This document shows positions 1 to 9,701 of a DNA stretch of 64,000 bases, in pieces (the stretch's first letter is position 1; every line of letters starts with the position of its first letter). The stretch covers positions 1,364,001 through 1,428,000 of the forward strand of contig NZ_CP040814.1 of the NCBI RefSeq assembly GCF_019443965.1, written 5' to 3'. Source of the DNA: Salinibacterium sp. M195. Its GTDB lineage: Bacteria; Actinomycetota; Actinomycetes; Actinomycetales; Microbacteriaceae. The notes under the pieces are model-generated. The model had not been told where the DNA came from. It did not search any database and saw only the letters and a program-made list of their open reading frames with translations. Both the position numbers and the translations under genes were made by a program.

Positions 1-655
1 TTCGAACAACCAACTCTGAACGTCGGGCTGTAGCGCGCCAGTCGATGGAGCGCACATCGTCGCCACGAACGTAGTCGCGCAGGCTGTCGAATTCGGTGCC
101 TTGACCGCGGATCATGACGCTAGTGGCGCCATCGAGCTCCCGCAGTCGTGCCAAACGAGACGGCAAGTGCTTGCGGGAGTTGAACGGCGGCAACACCGTG
201 AAGGAACCAGGAACGGAGACTGTTGTTTGACGGGCGATAAGACGGAGCGGCCCGTAGGAACGAATCGTCACGTGTGCCGCCTCGCGAGTACCTCGTCGCA
301 ATGGCGTGAGCACTGTGGTGAGCTCGCGGCGTTCACGCCCGGGAACCGCGAGTCGCGCCCGGTTGACGTGTGCGCCAGCCGAAGGTTGCCAACCGTCACG
401 AACGATCGCCCGCAGGCGACGGCGCGTCGGATTCGTCACGAGCAGCTGCGCACTCGTCGTTTCGCCGAGTCTCAGACGCTCGGGCGATGTCCGTTCGAAG
501 CGCAGCGAACGAACCGACACGGCGAACGCCATGTCGACGACGCCGAGCACGATCGCAAAAGCCAGCCACACGACCAGCACTATGGGCTCGCCAGTGAGCA
601 CGATCGGAACAATCCCGAGCGCCACCAGGGCAACGAACCATCCGGAGAGCGCCAT
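1..655 (-). CDS. DUF58 domain-containing protein (partial, C-terminal end beyond the left edge)
   Basis: The reading frame starts at an ATG at 655 on the minus strand and runs open to the window edge, giving at least 218 residues. Two hydrophobic segments fill roughly residues 1-40. The DUF58 core follows, seen as EFDSLRDYVRGDD followed by RSIDWRATARR near residues 185-215. DUF58 proteins are membrane-anchored and related to von Willebrand A domains; they are usually encoded beside a MoxR ATPase, as here, where the start lies 2 bases after the MoxR stop. The pair is thought to act as a chaperone or assembly machine at the envelope; the client is unknown. It is the last visible gene of the 4744-to-1 operon. 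The family assignment is firm; the cellular role is inferred. Confidence 0.85.
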   Translation of the reverse strand, partial: MALSGWFVALVALGIVPIVLTGEPIVLVVWLAFAIVLGVVDMAFAVSVRSLRFERTSPERLRLGETTSAQLLVTNPTRRRLRAIVRDGWQPSAGAHVNRARLAVPGRERRELTTVLTPLRRGTREAAHVTIRSYGPLRLIARQTTVSVPGSFTVLPPFNSRKHLPSRLARLRELDGATSVMIRGQGTEFDSLRDYVRGDDVRSIDWRATARRSELVVR

Positions 656-657
656 CG

Positions 658-1614
658 TTAGATCGGTACCTGCACTTGCTGCACGATCGACCGCAGAATG
701 ACGTCAGGAGAGACTCCTTCGAGTTCAGCCTCGGGGCGCAGCTGGAGGCGGTGGCGAAGCACCGGTAACACCATGCTCTGGATGTGATCTGGGGTGATCG
801 CCTCGGACCCGGTGAGCCAAGCCCACGCCTTCGCGGCAGAGATGAGAGCGATCGCGCCTCGCGGGCTCACACCAAGCTTGACCGACGGGCTCTGGCGTGT
901 GGCCCGTGCGAGATCGACGGCGTACGCAATGACATCGGGGCTCGCGCCGATCTGGGAAACTGCGGATTGTGCTGCAGCGAGCATGGCGGCGTCGAGAACG
1001 GGGGTAACACCAGCCGCAGCGAGATCGCGGGGATCGAAGCCAGCAGCATGGCGCGTCAACACCTCGATTTCGACGTCGCGTTCCGGCAGATCGAGCACCA
1101 GCTTGAGCAAGAACCGGTCGAGCTGAGCTTCCGGCAACGTGTAGGTGCCTTCGTACTCAATGGGGTTCATCGTGGCAGCGACCATGAACGGAACCGGCAG
1201 CTTTAACGACTGGCCGTCGACAGAAACTTGTCGCTCTTCCATAGCTTCGAGCAACGATGACTGTGTCTTCGGCGGCGTGCGGTTAATTTCATCCGCCAGC
1301 AGAATGTTCGTGAACACCGGCCCTTTGCGAAACTCAAACTCGCCAGACTTGGAGTCATAGACAAGCGAGCCAGTGACATCGCCTGGCATGAGGTCTGGAG
1401 TGAACTGCACTCGCTTAGTGTCGAGTTGCAGCGCACGGCTGAGGGTGCGGACCAGCAAGGTTTTGGCGACTCCGGGAACACCCTCGAGCAGCACATGACC
1501 GCCGGTGAGAAGCGCGATCGTGAGTCCCGTCACGGCAGCCTCTTGGCCGACAACCGCTTTGCCTACTTCGGTACGGAGTTGAGTGAATGCGTGCCGCAGT
1601 TGCTCGTCAGTCAT
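658..1614 (-). CDS. MoxR family AAA+ ATPase
   Basis: A 318-residue AAA+ ATPase of the MoxR subgroup, full length for the family. The Walker A loop is GVPGVAKT (about residues 45-52) and the Walker B region is LLADEINRTPPKTQ (about 106-119), with the characteristic family segment EAMEERQVSVDG following. MoxR ATPases act as chaperones with partner proteins of the DUF58/VWA type; the partner gene starts 2 bases downstream. It belongs to a minus-strand operon with DUF4350, DUF4129 and a polytopic membrane protein, an arrangement common in actinobacteria. The start at 1614 follows a purine-rich GAGAAGAATCGAGAT stretch, so the ribosome binding site is weak. Confidence 0.93.
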   Translation of the reverse strand: MTDEQLRHAFTQLRTEVGKAVVGQEAAVTGLTIALLTGGHVLLEGVPGVAKTLLVRTLSRALQLDTKRVQFTPDLMPGDVTGSLVYDSKSGEFEFRKGPVFTNILLADEINRTPPKTQSSLLEAMEERQVSVDGQSLKLPVPFMVAATMNPIEYEGTYTLPEAQLDRFLLKLVLDLPERDVEIEVLTRHAAGFDPRDLAAAGVTPVLDAAMLAAAQSAVSQIGASPDVIAYAVDLARATRQSPSVKLGVSPRGAIALISAAKAWAWLTGSEAITPDHIQSMVLPVLRHRLQLRPEAELEGVSPDVILRSIVQQVQVPI

Positions 1615-1692
1615 ATCTCGATTCTTCTCTATCTTTGGCTCAGTTGTGCTGAGGGGCTTGGCAATTCGATGTATCTCATTAGTTCTGGGTTT

Positions 1693-2880
1693 TTAGGTGG
1701 GGCGGACGGCCGACTCAACGCGCTGTTCAAGGGTGAGCAGTGCATCCGAAAGTTCAAGGAGATCGTTGTCGGTGATTGGCGCCGAATCGATCAGGAGGTT
1801 TCGCAGTGGCGCGGTCGGCTGATCGGTCAGGAGAGCGATCCGGTTGATGACGTCATCGACGGAAGCTGCCGTCGCCATGCCGCAGAGGGCGGCGAGTCTA
1901 CGGAGTGATCCGATGCGCAGCGAGTCGAGCGTGTGAAGACGAGCAGCGGTCTTCTCATAGAGTCGAGCTCGCCCCTGCATCGTTTCGCTGGAGCGCACTA
2001 TGACCGGAAGCTTCTCAATCACAAGCGGCCCAAATCTGCGGCCGCGCCACAGCGCCGCGACGAGAAGGGTCACCGCGGCAAGCCAGACGACGGGCAACAT
2101 CCAGTCTGGGGCGAGCTCATCAAGTGTTTTTACCCCGCCGTCATCGGCAAAGTCCGCGAAGCTCGGGGTGTACCAGACCAGAGTGCTGTTCTGGCCGAGA
2201 AGGCTGAAAGCGAACGCTGCGTTATCTGCGCTGCTGATACTTTCGTTGGTCAGCGCCGTCGTCGCGCCGAGCAGCACTAGTCGGGTGTCGCCGCGATCGA
2301 GACTGACAACCCCGTAGCCGTAGCCGTCTTCTGCATCACCGTCTCCGTAGCAAACGGTGGCGTCTGTGTCGTCGACGATGTCGAGACTGAGAGGGCCAGC
2401 GGTAATCGAGGGCGAATTGGTGGCGAACTTGGCAGAACAATTGGCCGCGACCGTGCCGGAAGGGGTGTTGGCATGAGAGACCTCTGGGGCGATCTCCAAC
2501 AGCGATTGGATGCTGGGCTCAGCATAGATAACAGTGCTGGCGAGCCCGACGGCCTCGGCAATTTGGTCGTCAAGCAAATACGCGTTCAGGTCGGCGAAGA
2601 ACAGCGTGCTCTCGTCGACACCCCTCAGCGCATCACGAGTCTGGTCAAGGCTAGTCGTCTCGATCACGTCAACACCCTGTTGCCGCAGCACCTCAGCCAG
2701 CGCACGCGTTCCCGACTGATTGGGACTCGCGGGATCGAGGGGCTCGCGATCGGCGGCGGTGCCAACAAGGCTCAAACTGATGAGAGCAATGCCCAAGAGA
2801 AAAAGCGCGGCGATAATCCAAAAAAGTGACCGGACGACGACGCGACGAATGCTCGGCGTTACGACCGTTGGCGCGCTCAC
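1693..2880 (-). CDS. DUF4350 domain-containing membrane protein
   Basis: A 395-residue protein with an N-terminal membrane segment (about residues 13-37) followed by an extracytoplasmic domain. This holds the DUF4350 signature SGTRALAEVLRQQGVDV (about 57-73). A second membrane segment lies near residues 262-280 (MLPVVWLAAVTLLVAALWRG), followed by a cytoplasmic tail. Its start overlaps the stop of the upstream DUF4129 gene by 4 bases, so the two are translationally coupled. A gap of 78 bases separates it from moxR. No enzymatic function is known; context puts it in a MoxR/DUF58 envelope assembly system. Confidence 0.82.
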   Translation of the reverse strand: MSAPTVVTPSIRRVVVRSLFWIIAALFLLGIALISLSLVGTAADREPLDPASPNQSGTRALAEVLRQQGVDVIETTSLDQTRDALRGVDESTLFFADLNAYLLDDQIAEAVGLASTVIYAEPSIQSLLEIAPEVSHANTPSGTVAANCSAKFATNSPSITAGPLSLDIVDDTDATVCYGDGDAEDGYGYGVVSLDRGDTRLVLLGATTALTNESISSADNAAFAFSLLGQNSTLVWYTPSFADFADDGGVKTLDELAPDWMLPVVWLAAVTLLVAALWRGRRFGPLVIEKLPVIVRSSETMQGRARLYEKTAARLHTLDSLRIGSLRRLAALCGMATAASVDDVINRIALLTDQPTAPLRNLLIDSAPITDNDLLELSDALLTLEQRVESAVRPT

Positions 2881-3578
2881 CTTTCAGCCTCGACAAGGTT
2901 CGGTTTCGCAGCGCGAGTGCGGGATTCCACAGCGCGTAGCTGCTCGTACTGCGTGCGGGTCGCGGGCTTTCGCATGTACCGAACGAGGTCAAAGGTGTCA
3001 GCGCTCTCAGCGAGTTCAGCCCCGCACTCGGGGAGAACTCGGGCAGCCCGCACGGCAAAACCGTGCGCGGTGGTGCCGGGAGTCATCGTGACCAGCGTGC
3101 GCTCTGAGAGACCGCGAGCAATCGCGCGAAACATGTCAGCAATCGCGCTTGCGAAATCGTCTCGGGCGGCTGATTTCTCAGCGGCCTCCCGCAACTGGGC
3201 TGCGGTTCGGTAGTCGGCTTCGCCGAAGAGAATGTTCTCGGGGCGACGGCTTTTGCGATTGAGGCGAGGGATGCCGTAAACAACGATGGCGGCAACAATT
3301 GCGATTGTCGCTAACGCAATGAGCAAGACCAGCACGAAGGCGGGGAGGGCGGTGCCGTCGCCAATGGTCAACGAATCTAGCCAGTCGGTAAATGCCTTGG
3401 AGACGCGGTCGAAAAGCGTGGGTTTTGCTGCTTGGTACGGCGCCTTTGACAACTCATTGAGGATCCAACTGGTTGCCTCGTCTGAGTCGGGTTCAACCGG
3501 AATGTCGCGCGACACAGCGCGAGCAAACCAGCCGGATCCTGCAGCCGAAATGGCAGGGAGAATCGTCGCTACGCTCAT
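2877..3578 (-). CDS. DUF4129 domain-containing protein
   Basis: A 233-residue protein with one clear transmembrane segment (about residues 81-105, ALPAFVLVLLIALATIAIV). The DUF4129 region follows the segment, with AADYRTAAQLREAAEKSAA-type helices and a C-terminal TFDLVRYMRKPATRTQYEQL motif. Both ends overlap neighbouring genes by 4 bases (3575-3578 and 2877-2880), which shows tight operon coupling. DUF4129 domains often occur in transglutaminase-like or MoxR-associated loci. No catalytic residues are recognisable. The assignment rests on the domain pattern and on gene order. Confidence 0.8.
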   Translation of the reverse strand: MSVATILPAISAAGSGWFARAVSRDIPVEPDSDEATSWILNELSKAPYQAAKPTLFDRVSKAFTDWLDSLTIGDGTALPAFVLVLLIALATIAIVAAIVVYGIPRLNRKSRRPENILFGEADYRTAAQLREAAEKSAARDDFASAIADMFRAIARGLSERTLVTMTPGTTAHGFAVRAARVLPECGAELAESADTFDLVRYMRKPATRTQYEQLRAVESRTRAAKPNLVEAER

Positions 3579-4744
3579 GAAACCGTTGACGGCGACGGGT
3601 CGGTTGACCTGGGGTTCTTGCTTTCGAGTGTGATGTAGGGGTCGGGAACCGAATTGTCGCCGAGCTGGCGAGCCTCAACAAACCGGGTGAGCTCGAGATC
3701 GAAGCCTTCTTTGCGCATTCGCTGGTCAATGTAAAGAAGGGCGGGTGCCGCAGACTGAATCACGATCGTGACGGCGCCGATCGCGACCGAGATGATCATC
3801 GTCAGGACGTAAAGACCGACAAAGGACGCAATCGCGACGGTTTCGTTCCCGGTGGGATTAAGCAGCCCAGCAGCGATCGTTCCGATAAAGCTCAGCGGGG
3901 CGGTTACGACGCCAGAGACCACTTGGACGATCACGAGAATCAGGGCGAGAATCCCGAACGTGCGCCAGAAGCTTCCCGATACGAGCGACCAAGAGCGGCG
4001 AATCGCACGCCCTAAGGGCAGCCGTTCGATCATGAGTGCGCTGGGAACAAGGGCGAGGAAGGTGCCGAGGCCTGCGAGGAGAGCAACGCCAAGTAGGAGT
4101 CCGATGACGATGGCGAATATGCCCAAAGCGATTCCCGCTGGACCGCCGATCGCAAACAAGAGAGCGGTAACAACGGCGATCACAACGAAACCGAGAAAAG
4201 TGGCAACGGAGACCAGTGCTGACCAGCCGATCAGAGCTCCGAGTCGCCCCTTCGCCGCGTTCCAGAGTCCACGCAGGCGCAACTTTTCGCCGAGCGCGCC
4301 CCGTGCGACCTCAAGCGAAACGATTCCTTGAAGGATGGAACCGCCGATGAGCGAGAGCGCGACAGCGAAAAGGGCAGCAAGAACGACACTGACCGTTGCG
4401 CCGGCTTCGATTGTCGCCGCATCTGCACCGCTCGCGCTGAGAGTGCGATCAACGCCTGTCACGGTGACAACTCCGACCAAGATGAGCGAGGAAACGGTCA
4501 CGACGCCCATGATGATCAGCGCGAGTCCGAAAATCGGTCGCGGGTTGCGGCGAAGCACCATGAGCGATGCCGTCAAGATCACGCCAAGGGTCATAGGGCG
4601 CAGAGGAATGAGGCCGGGCTTGGGCGGGGGAGTCCACGTCGGAGCGGGGGCTGCGTACTGGGGGGAACCTTGCGATGCATATGGCTGTGGCTCGCCCGCG
4701 CTGCTGGAGCTATCTGGCGACTGCCATGGACTGTTATTGCTCAC
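3575..4744 (-). CDS. polytopic membrane protein, glycerophosphodiester phosphodiesterase membrane-domain-like
   Basis: A 389-residue protein beginning with a GTG at 4744 preceded by GAGGGTGAGAC. Residues 1-45 are Ser/Pro/Gln-rich and cytoplasmic (ending PTWTPPPKPGLIPLRPM). About six long hydrophobic segments follow, separated by the recurring AIRRSWSLVSGSFWRTFGI-type amphipathic helix that marks the membrane domain family found in glycerophosphoryl diester phosphodiesterases. No catalytic phosphodiesterase domain is present, so it should not be called an enzyme. It is the first gene of the minus-strand operon that ends with moxR and DUF58, and lies divergent from mtrA. Function unknown. Confidence 0.78.
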   Translation of the reverse strand: MSNNSPWQSPDSSSSAGEPQPYASQGSPQYAAPAPTWTPPPKPGLIPLRPMTLGVILTASLMVLRRNPRPIFGLALIIMGVVTVSSLILVGVVTVTGVDRTLSASGADAATIEAGATVSVVLAALFAVALSLIGGSILQGIVSLEVARGALGEKLRLRGLWNAAKGRLGALIGWSALVSVATFLGFVVIAVVTALLFAIGGPAGIALGIFAIVIGLLLGVALLAGLGTFLALVPSALMIERLPLGRAIRRSWSLVSGSFWRTFGILALILVIVQVVSGVVTAPLSFIGTIAAGLLNPTGNETVAIASFVGLYVLTMIISVAIGAVTIVIQSAAPALLYIDQRMRKEGFDLELTRFVEARQLGDNSVPDPYITLESKNPRSTDPSPSTVS

Positions 4745-4865
4745 GTCTCACCCTCGAATGTCGAACTGTGCCAATTGAATCGCACTCATGCTTTCACACT
4801 CGACTACTCTTATGCCAAAGCTTCTCACCCCAGTTAGCCCGAGAGCTAGAAAGTATCGAGGACAC

Positions 4866-5546
4866 GTGAACCCGCGAATTCTTGTAGTCGATGACGACAC
4901 TGCCCTGGCAGAGATGATCGGAATCGTTCTACGCACTGAAGGCTATGAGCCATTTTTCTGTCAAGACGGTGCCCTAGCGCTTGATGCCTTCAAGTCAGCA
5001 GCGCCTGATCTCGTGCTGCTCGATTTGATGCTGCCAGGAATGGACGGCATCGAAATTTGCGCGCGCATTCGTGAAGAGTCTGGCGTGCCGATCATTATGT
5101 TGACGGCCAAGAGCGACACGGCGGATGTCGTGAAGGGTCTCGAGAGCGGCGCAGACGACTACGTCGTTAAGCCCTTCAACCCCAAAGAGCTTGTCGCTCG
5201 GGTTCGTACGCGTTTGCGTCCCGCTAGCGATGCCGCGACCGGCACGCTAGTTGTTGGTGATCTTGAGCTGGATGTCACGGGCCACGAGGTTCGTCGTGGT
5301 GATACGAAGATCAACCTCACGCCGCTCGAATTCGAGTTGCTTCTTGCACTCGCAATGAAGCCTGAGCAGGTCTTTACCCGCGAAATGCTCTTGGAGCAGG
5401 TGTGGGGCTATCACTACAAGGCAGACACTCGCTTGGTGAATGTTCATGTGCAGCGGCTGCGTGCCAAGGTTGAGGAAGACCCTGACAACCCGAAGATTGT
5501 GATGACGGTTCGCGGTGTTGGTTACCGCGCCGGCAGCAGCGCGTAG
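4866..5546 (+). CDS. mtrA: MtrA, DNA-binding response regulator
   Basis: An OmpR/PhoB-type response regulator of 226 residues. The receiver domain has the acidic pocket DDD (residues 9-11), the phospho-acceptor Asp53 in LVLLDLMLPGMDG, and the conserved Lys in VVKPFNPKELVARV. The C-terminal winged helix ends with RLVNVHVQRLRAKVEEDP and VRGVGYR. I chose the GTG at 4866 because it is preceded by GAGGACAC and gives the standard family N-terminus NPRILVVDDD; an upstream ATG at 4788 would add 26 residues absent from the family. It lies directly before mtrB and lpqB. MtrAB controls cell wall remodelling and division genes in actinobacteria. Confidence 0.96.
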   Translation: MNPRILVVDDDTALAEMIGIVLRTEGYEPFFCQDGALALDAFKSAAPDLVLLDLMLPGMDGIEICARIREESGVPIIMLTAKSDTADVVKGLESGADDYVVKPFNPKELVARVRTRLRPASDAATGTLVVGDLELDVTGHEVRRGDTKINLTPLEFELLLALAMKPEQVFTREMLLEQVWGYHYKADTRLVNVHVQRLRAKVEEDPDNPKIVMTVRGVGYRAGSSA

Positions 5547-5551
5547 CTCGA

Positions 5552-7165
5552 ATGCGCTATTTCGGCTGGCGCGAGTTAGTGCAGCGAGTCGCTGCACTGT
5601 GGCGCTCGTCGCTTCAGTTGCGCACTGTGGCCATCACAGTGCTGTTGTCTTCAGTGGCGGTCGCCGTTATTGCTGGCTACATGTCGCTTAGTGTTGGCGC
5701 CAATCTCTTTGATGCCAGCCGAAATCAGCTCACCCGCACTTCGGCGAATGCCACTCTTGCAGGGCAGCAGGTCTTTGATGCCGCAGACGAGGGACTGGGG
5801 CTTGAGGATCTCGACGCCATGATGGGCGATGCGGCGAGGGTCATCGAGAGTGTCGCGTCGAGCACGGGCGGCACGAGCTACGCCATTCTTCGTAGCCCGG
5901 GACAGGAAGGCGCTCGCGTGCCAACCAACGTTCAGACTCGCGCCTTGGCAACCGACGTGCTGATTTCTGAAGAGCTCAGGGAGACTGTCGCCGCCTCGAC
6001 AGAAAAGCGCACTTTTTGGCAGTCAGTCGCGCTTGAACAGTCAGAGGACGGCTCGGTGCATCCGGGACTCGTTGTTGGCTCGACACTCGACATCCGAGGC
6101 GCACAGTACGAGCTCTACCTCGTGTACGACATCAGCGATACTCAAGACACTCTTGTTGTCGTTCAACGGACTTTGGGTTTTGGTGGTTTCGCCCTCCTCG
6201 CCCTCATTGGTGCTGTTACCTACCTCGTTGTTCGTCTTGTGGTCGCTCCGGTACGGCTTGCAGCCGAAACAAGTCAACGTTTGGCAGCAGGCGAACTTGA
6301 GGTGCGTATCCCGGTGCAAGGCGACGACGTGATCGCGACCTTGGCGCGTTCCTTCAACGGAATGGCGACAAGCATGCAACAGCAGATCACTCGGTTAGCA
6401 GCGCTGTCTCAAGTGCAACAGCGATTCGTCTCCGACGTATCGCACGAGTTGCGTACCCCGCTGACGACGATTCGCCTTGCTGGCGACGTGCTGTACGACC
6501 AACGCGACAGTTTTCCTCCAGCGACCGCGCGAACTGCGGAGTTGCTTCACACCCAGGTAGAGCGCTTTGAGCTCCTCTTGGCAGATCTTCTCGAAATGAG
6601 CCGCTACGACGCGGGTGCCGTCGATATGGAGACGGAGCCCACAAACCTCGTTCGCCTGGCCGAAGAGGCCATCGAGAGTCACGCGTCTCTGGCCGAAAGC
6701 AAAGGCTCCGAACTGCGACTGGTGGCCCCCGGTGGCTATTTTGAGGCGGATGTCGATCCACGTCGCATCCGTCGTATTCTCCAAAACTTGGTGAGCAACG
6801 CGATCGACCATGGAGACGGTTTGCCGATTGTCATTTGGGTTGACAGCGATCAGGATGCCGTGGCTATTGCCGTGCGTGATTACGGAGTGGGAATGAGCCC
6901 AGCGGCGCTTGAACGCGTTTTTGATCGCTTCTGGCGGGCGGATCCTTCCCGGCAGCGAACAACGGGCGGAACAGGCCTTGGGCTCGCGATCGCGCTTGAG
7001 GATGCGGTGCTCCACGGTGGGTGGCTTGAAGTGTGGTCGGATGGAGACAACGGCTCGTGCTTCCGGGTGACCCTGCCGCGCGTTCGCGGTGCGGAGTTGA
7101 GATCGTCTCCTTTGGAGCTGCCGCCGGCGGATGACGTGCCGAGTTTGGAGGCTTCAGATGGCTAA
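5552..7165 (+). CDS. mtrB: MtrB, sensor histidine kinase
   Basis: A 537-residue membrane sensor kinase starting 5 bases after mtrA. It has two transmembrane segments (about residues 22-45 and 207-232) bracketing an extracytoplasmic sensor region. A HAMP segment (RLAAGELEVRIPVQGDD, about 245-261) follows, then the H-box FVSDVSHELRTPLTTIRL with His298, an N-box NLVSNAIDHG and a G-box GGTGLGLAIA. Length and order match MtrB of mycobacteria and corynebacteria. It phosphorylates MtrA; LpqB, encoded next with an 8-base overlap, modulates it. All catalytic elements appear intact. Confidence 0.96.
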   Translation: MRYFGWRELVQRVAALWRSSLQLRTVAITVLLSSVAVAVIAGYMSLSVGANLFDASRNQLTRTSANATLAGQQVFDAADEGLGLEDLDAMMGDAARVIESVASSTGGTSYAILRSPGQEGARVPTNVQTRALATDVLISEELRETVAASTEKRTFWQSVALEQSEDGSVHPGLVVGSTLDIRGAQYELYLVYDISDTQDTLVVVQRTLGFGGFALLALIGAVTYLVVRLVVAPVRLAAETSQRLAAGELEVRIPVQGDDVIATLARSFNGMATSMQQQITRLAALSQVQQRFVSDVSHELRTPLTTIRLAGDVLYDQRDSFPPATARTAELLHTQVERFELLLADLLEMSRYDAGAVDMETEPTNLVRLAEEAIESHASLAESKGSELRLVAPGGYFEADVDPRRIRRILQNLVSNAIDHGDGLPIVIWVDSDQDAVAIAVRDYGVGMSPAALERVFDRFWRADPSRQRTTGGTGLGLAIALEDAVLHGGWLEVWSDGDNGSCFRVTLPRVRGAELRSSPLELPPADDVPSLEASDG

Positions 7166-8837
7166 ATCGTCGAAGTTGGCCTACGTCTTACTCGCCAGTC
7201 TCACGATCGCTGCTCTTGGCGGCTGCGTCGGCGTGCCTGATTCTGGACAAGTCGAGGCCGGCCCGTTGATCGATGAACAAATCGATGCCAAGTTCGAGAT
7301 CGTTGCTGAGGGTCCCGTGGCCGGATCAACGCAGGAACAGATTCTCACCGACTTCATGAACGCTGTGCGCGCGCCGACCCGCGATTATTCGGTCGCCCGT
7401 GAATTCTTGACGCGCGAGATGAGCGACTCCTGGACTCCGGCAGCGAGTGCCACGATTCGGGAGCGAGACAAGCTGCCGACAATCTCGACGGCATCCGAGG
7501 ACGACACGCTCACGTACTCGTTTTCGGCAGAGGCCGTAATCGATGAGAGAGGCGTCTACGCGGAGCTACGTTCGCCCGCATCACAATCTCTGACCTTCGG
7601 ATTTGAACGTCAGGAAGGTGAGTGGAGAATCACCTCGGCACCGCCAGGAATTGTGCTGTCGAATAACGGCTTCGATGTCAGTTTTGAGCAACAAGTGCTC
7701 TACTACTTCGATCCCAGTTTTGCCTATTTGATTCCTGACGTTCGCTGGTTCCCGGTACGTCAAACATCGCAATCGCGGGCAATCACGGCCCTGCTCGCCC
7801 CCGACTCAGCCTGGCTGCAGCAGGGAGTCGTGCTGACGGCATTCCCGGCTGCCACCACGCTAGGAAATACGAGCAGCCTGACGAGCGGCAGGGCAGTAGT
7901 CGATCTGAGCTCAGAGGCGCTCTCCGCTGACTCTGTCGACCGCGAACGAATGCGACAGCAGCTTGCGGCAACGCTCCATACGCCGATAGTTGTGCTTACC
8001 GTTGACGGGCGTGAGTTGCAGACCTCGAGCTCGGGACAGAATCCAGCCGTAATTGAGCCCGGCTCTGGAGGGCCGCTCGTTGTCGGCGCGGCCGGCAAAT
8101 TCGGATTCAATACGAGCGACGGGCTGAGCGATATCAACGAACTCAGCGCGATTATTGCTGGCTCTAATGCGACAGCTGCGGCGCTCTCAGCCGATCGGCT
8201 GTCTGTCGCTTATCTCGCGGGTGATGGCACCGCCTACTTCGCCTCAGTTGGTGGGGCACCGCGGATCGTCGATGACCGAGCGGGACTCGTGGCGCCTTCG
8301 CTCGATCCGTTCCGTTTTGTGTGGTCTGCGCAACGCAGCGATGCAGCGACGCTGTCCGCGTTTGCGGTCGATGGAACCGAGCATCCGGTGCAGTCAGCGT
8401 TGCTGCCCGACGCAGAGATTGTGTCGCTGGATGTCTCGCGCGATGGCACTCGACTGCTCGTCTATCTCTCCACGCCGTCTGGCCCGCAGTTGCTCATTTA
8501 TGGCATCGTGCGACAGCAGGGGAACGTTCCGGTCCAGTTGGTCGAGCCCATTGTCTTGCCCGCCCGTCCGGGGGCGCCAATCGATGCCACGTGGGTCGGA
8601 TCGGGCACAATCGCGACGCTCTCGGCCGATGACGACACTGTGGCAGTGACCGCCTTCAGCTTGGGCGGCCCGACCGAAAGTCTTGGTGGCGTGGCTGATG
8701 CACGCCAGCTCGTGACCACCGGAGCAAACACCGACGGCCTGAGGCTTGTGGCTGACGGGGAAGTCTGGCGTCCACAGGGGAGCCAGGAGTGGGTGCGCAC
8801 GGGCCTCGACGCCTCCTACATGGCGGTGCAGCAGTAA
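7158..8837 (+). CDS. lpqB: LpqB family lipoprotein
   Basis: A 559-residue lipoprotein whose ATG at 7158 overlaps the 3' end of mtrB by 8 bases. The signal peptide ends in the lipobox LGGC (Cys22), so the mature protein is anchored outside the membrane. A GerMN-like region lies around residues 190-290, followed by the beta-propeller part typical of LpqB. LpqB interacts with the extracellular domain of MtrB and tunes MtrA phosphorylation; the mtrA-mtrB-lpqB order is highly conserved in actinobacteria. A longer reading from 7131 would bury the signal peptide and was not used. Confidence 0.94.
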   Translation: MAKSSKLAYVLLASLTIAALGGCVGVPDSGQVEAGPLIDEQIDAKFEIVAEGPVAGSTQEQILTDFMNAVRAPTRDYSVAREFLTREMSDSWTPAASATIRERDKLPTISTASEDDTLTYSFSAEAVIDERGVYAELRSPASQSLTFGFERQEGEWRITSAPPGIVLSNNGFDVSFEQQVLYYFDPSFAYLIPDVRWFPVRQTSQSRAITALLAPDSAWLQQGVVLTAFPAATTLGNTSSLTSGRAVVDLSSEALSADSVDRERMRQQLAATLHTPIVVLTVDGRELQTSSSGQNPAVIEPGSGGPLVVGAAGKFGFNTSDGLSDINELSAIIAGSNATAAALSADRLSVAYLAGDGTAYFASVGGAPRIVDDRAGLVAPSLDPFRFVWSAQRSDAATLSAFAVDGTEHPVQSALLPDAEIVSLDVSRDGTRLLVYLSTPSGPQLLIYGIVRQQGNVPVQLVEPIVLPARPGAPIDATWVGSGTIATLSADDDTVAVTAFSLGGPTESLGGVADARQLVTTGANTDGLRLVADGEVWRPQGSQEWVRTGLDASYMAVQQ

Positions 8838-8900
8838 AGCCTTTCCACCGAACCAACGTCGCACCCCATTTCTGGGCGGTAGACAGCGCACGCTCACGGT

Positions 8901-9656
8901 ATGACAGTTCCTCCCCCTATCAATAACGGCGGCGTCGCGCGGTTTCTGGCGCTCGTGCGTGATGCAATCCGTGATGCGTTGGCCGTGGTCATGCCGGTTG
9001 AGTGCGCCGGGTGCCACGCACTCGATCGAGCGCTGTGCGGCGAGTGCGCTCGCAATCTTGTCGCGGCACCCACGGTTCATTCCACTCCGCGGCACGTGCG
9101 CGTTTATGCCGCCCTCCGCTACGAAGGCCCGGTGCGTCGAGTATTGCTTGCCTTCAAAAACAACCATCGCACCGATCAGGCTCGGGCATTGTCTCAGGTG
9201 CTCCTGCCCGCATTGTTGAGAGCTATCGGGGAGATGGCTGGCGGCGAAAGCGCTCAGAGCACAGTTCAGATCGTGGCGGTTCCGAGCAGCAAACGAGCGT
9301 TTCGGTTGCGCGGCTATCACCCGATGTCACTCGTGCTTCGAGCGGCCAGCATCCGACACAGTCCGGTGCTTCGCGTGACGAAGGCAACCACGAGTCAGAA
9401 GTCGCTTAGCGCTCTCGAACGCGCCACGAACGTGCAGGGCGCCTTCGTCGCGACACGCAGGCTTGGAGGCGAAAGGTTCATTGTCGTCGACGACGTGTTG
9501 ACGACTGGGGCAACGATCGACGAGGCACTGCGGGCGATTTCCGCGGCCGGAGGGGTCGTGATTGCGGCTGCAACCATCGGGTTCACTCCGAGAACCGGAG
9601 CGTCTCGTGACAATGCCAGCGGCGAGGGCTACGGTAAGGAAAAGGGCGCACAATAA
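8901..9656 (+). CDS. comF: ComF family phosphoribosyltransferase-like protein
   Basis: A 251-residue protein of the ComF family. Two Cys pairs near the N-terminus (CAGC and CGEC, about residues 35-38 and 48-51) form the expected zinc site. The phosphoribosyltransferase signature FIVVDDVLTTGATIDEAL lies near residues 193-210. ComF proteins take part in DNA uptake in competent bacteria, and related genes occur between lpqB and hpf in many actinobacteria that are not known to be competent, so the role here is open. It follows lpqB by 63 bases. Confidence 0.9.
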   Translation: MTVPPPINNGGVARFLALVRDAIRDALAVVMPVECAGCHALDRALCGECARNLVAAPTVHSTPRHVRVYAALRYEGPVRRVLLAFKNNHRTDQARALSQVLLPALLRAIGEMAGGESAQSTVQIVAVPSSKRAFRLRGYHPMSLVLRAASIRHSPVLRVTKATTSQKSLSALERATNVQGAFVATRRLGGERFIVVDDVLTTGATIDEALRAISAAGGVVIAAATIGFTPRTGASRDNASGEGYGKEKGAQ

Positions 9657-9701
9657 AAGCTGCCTCACGGGGCGGCCGCGCATGATGGCTAGGAGGTCGC
9701 C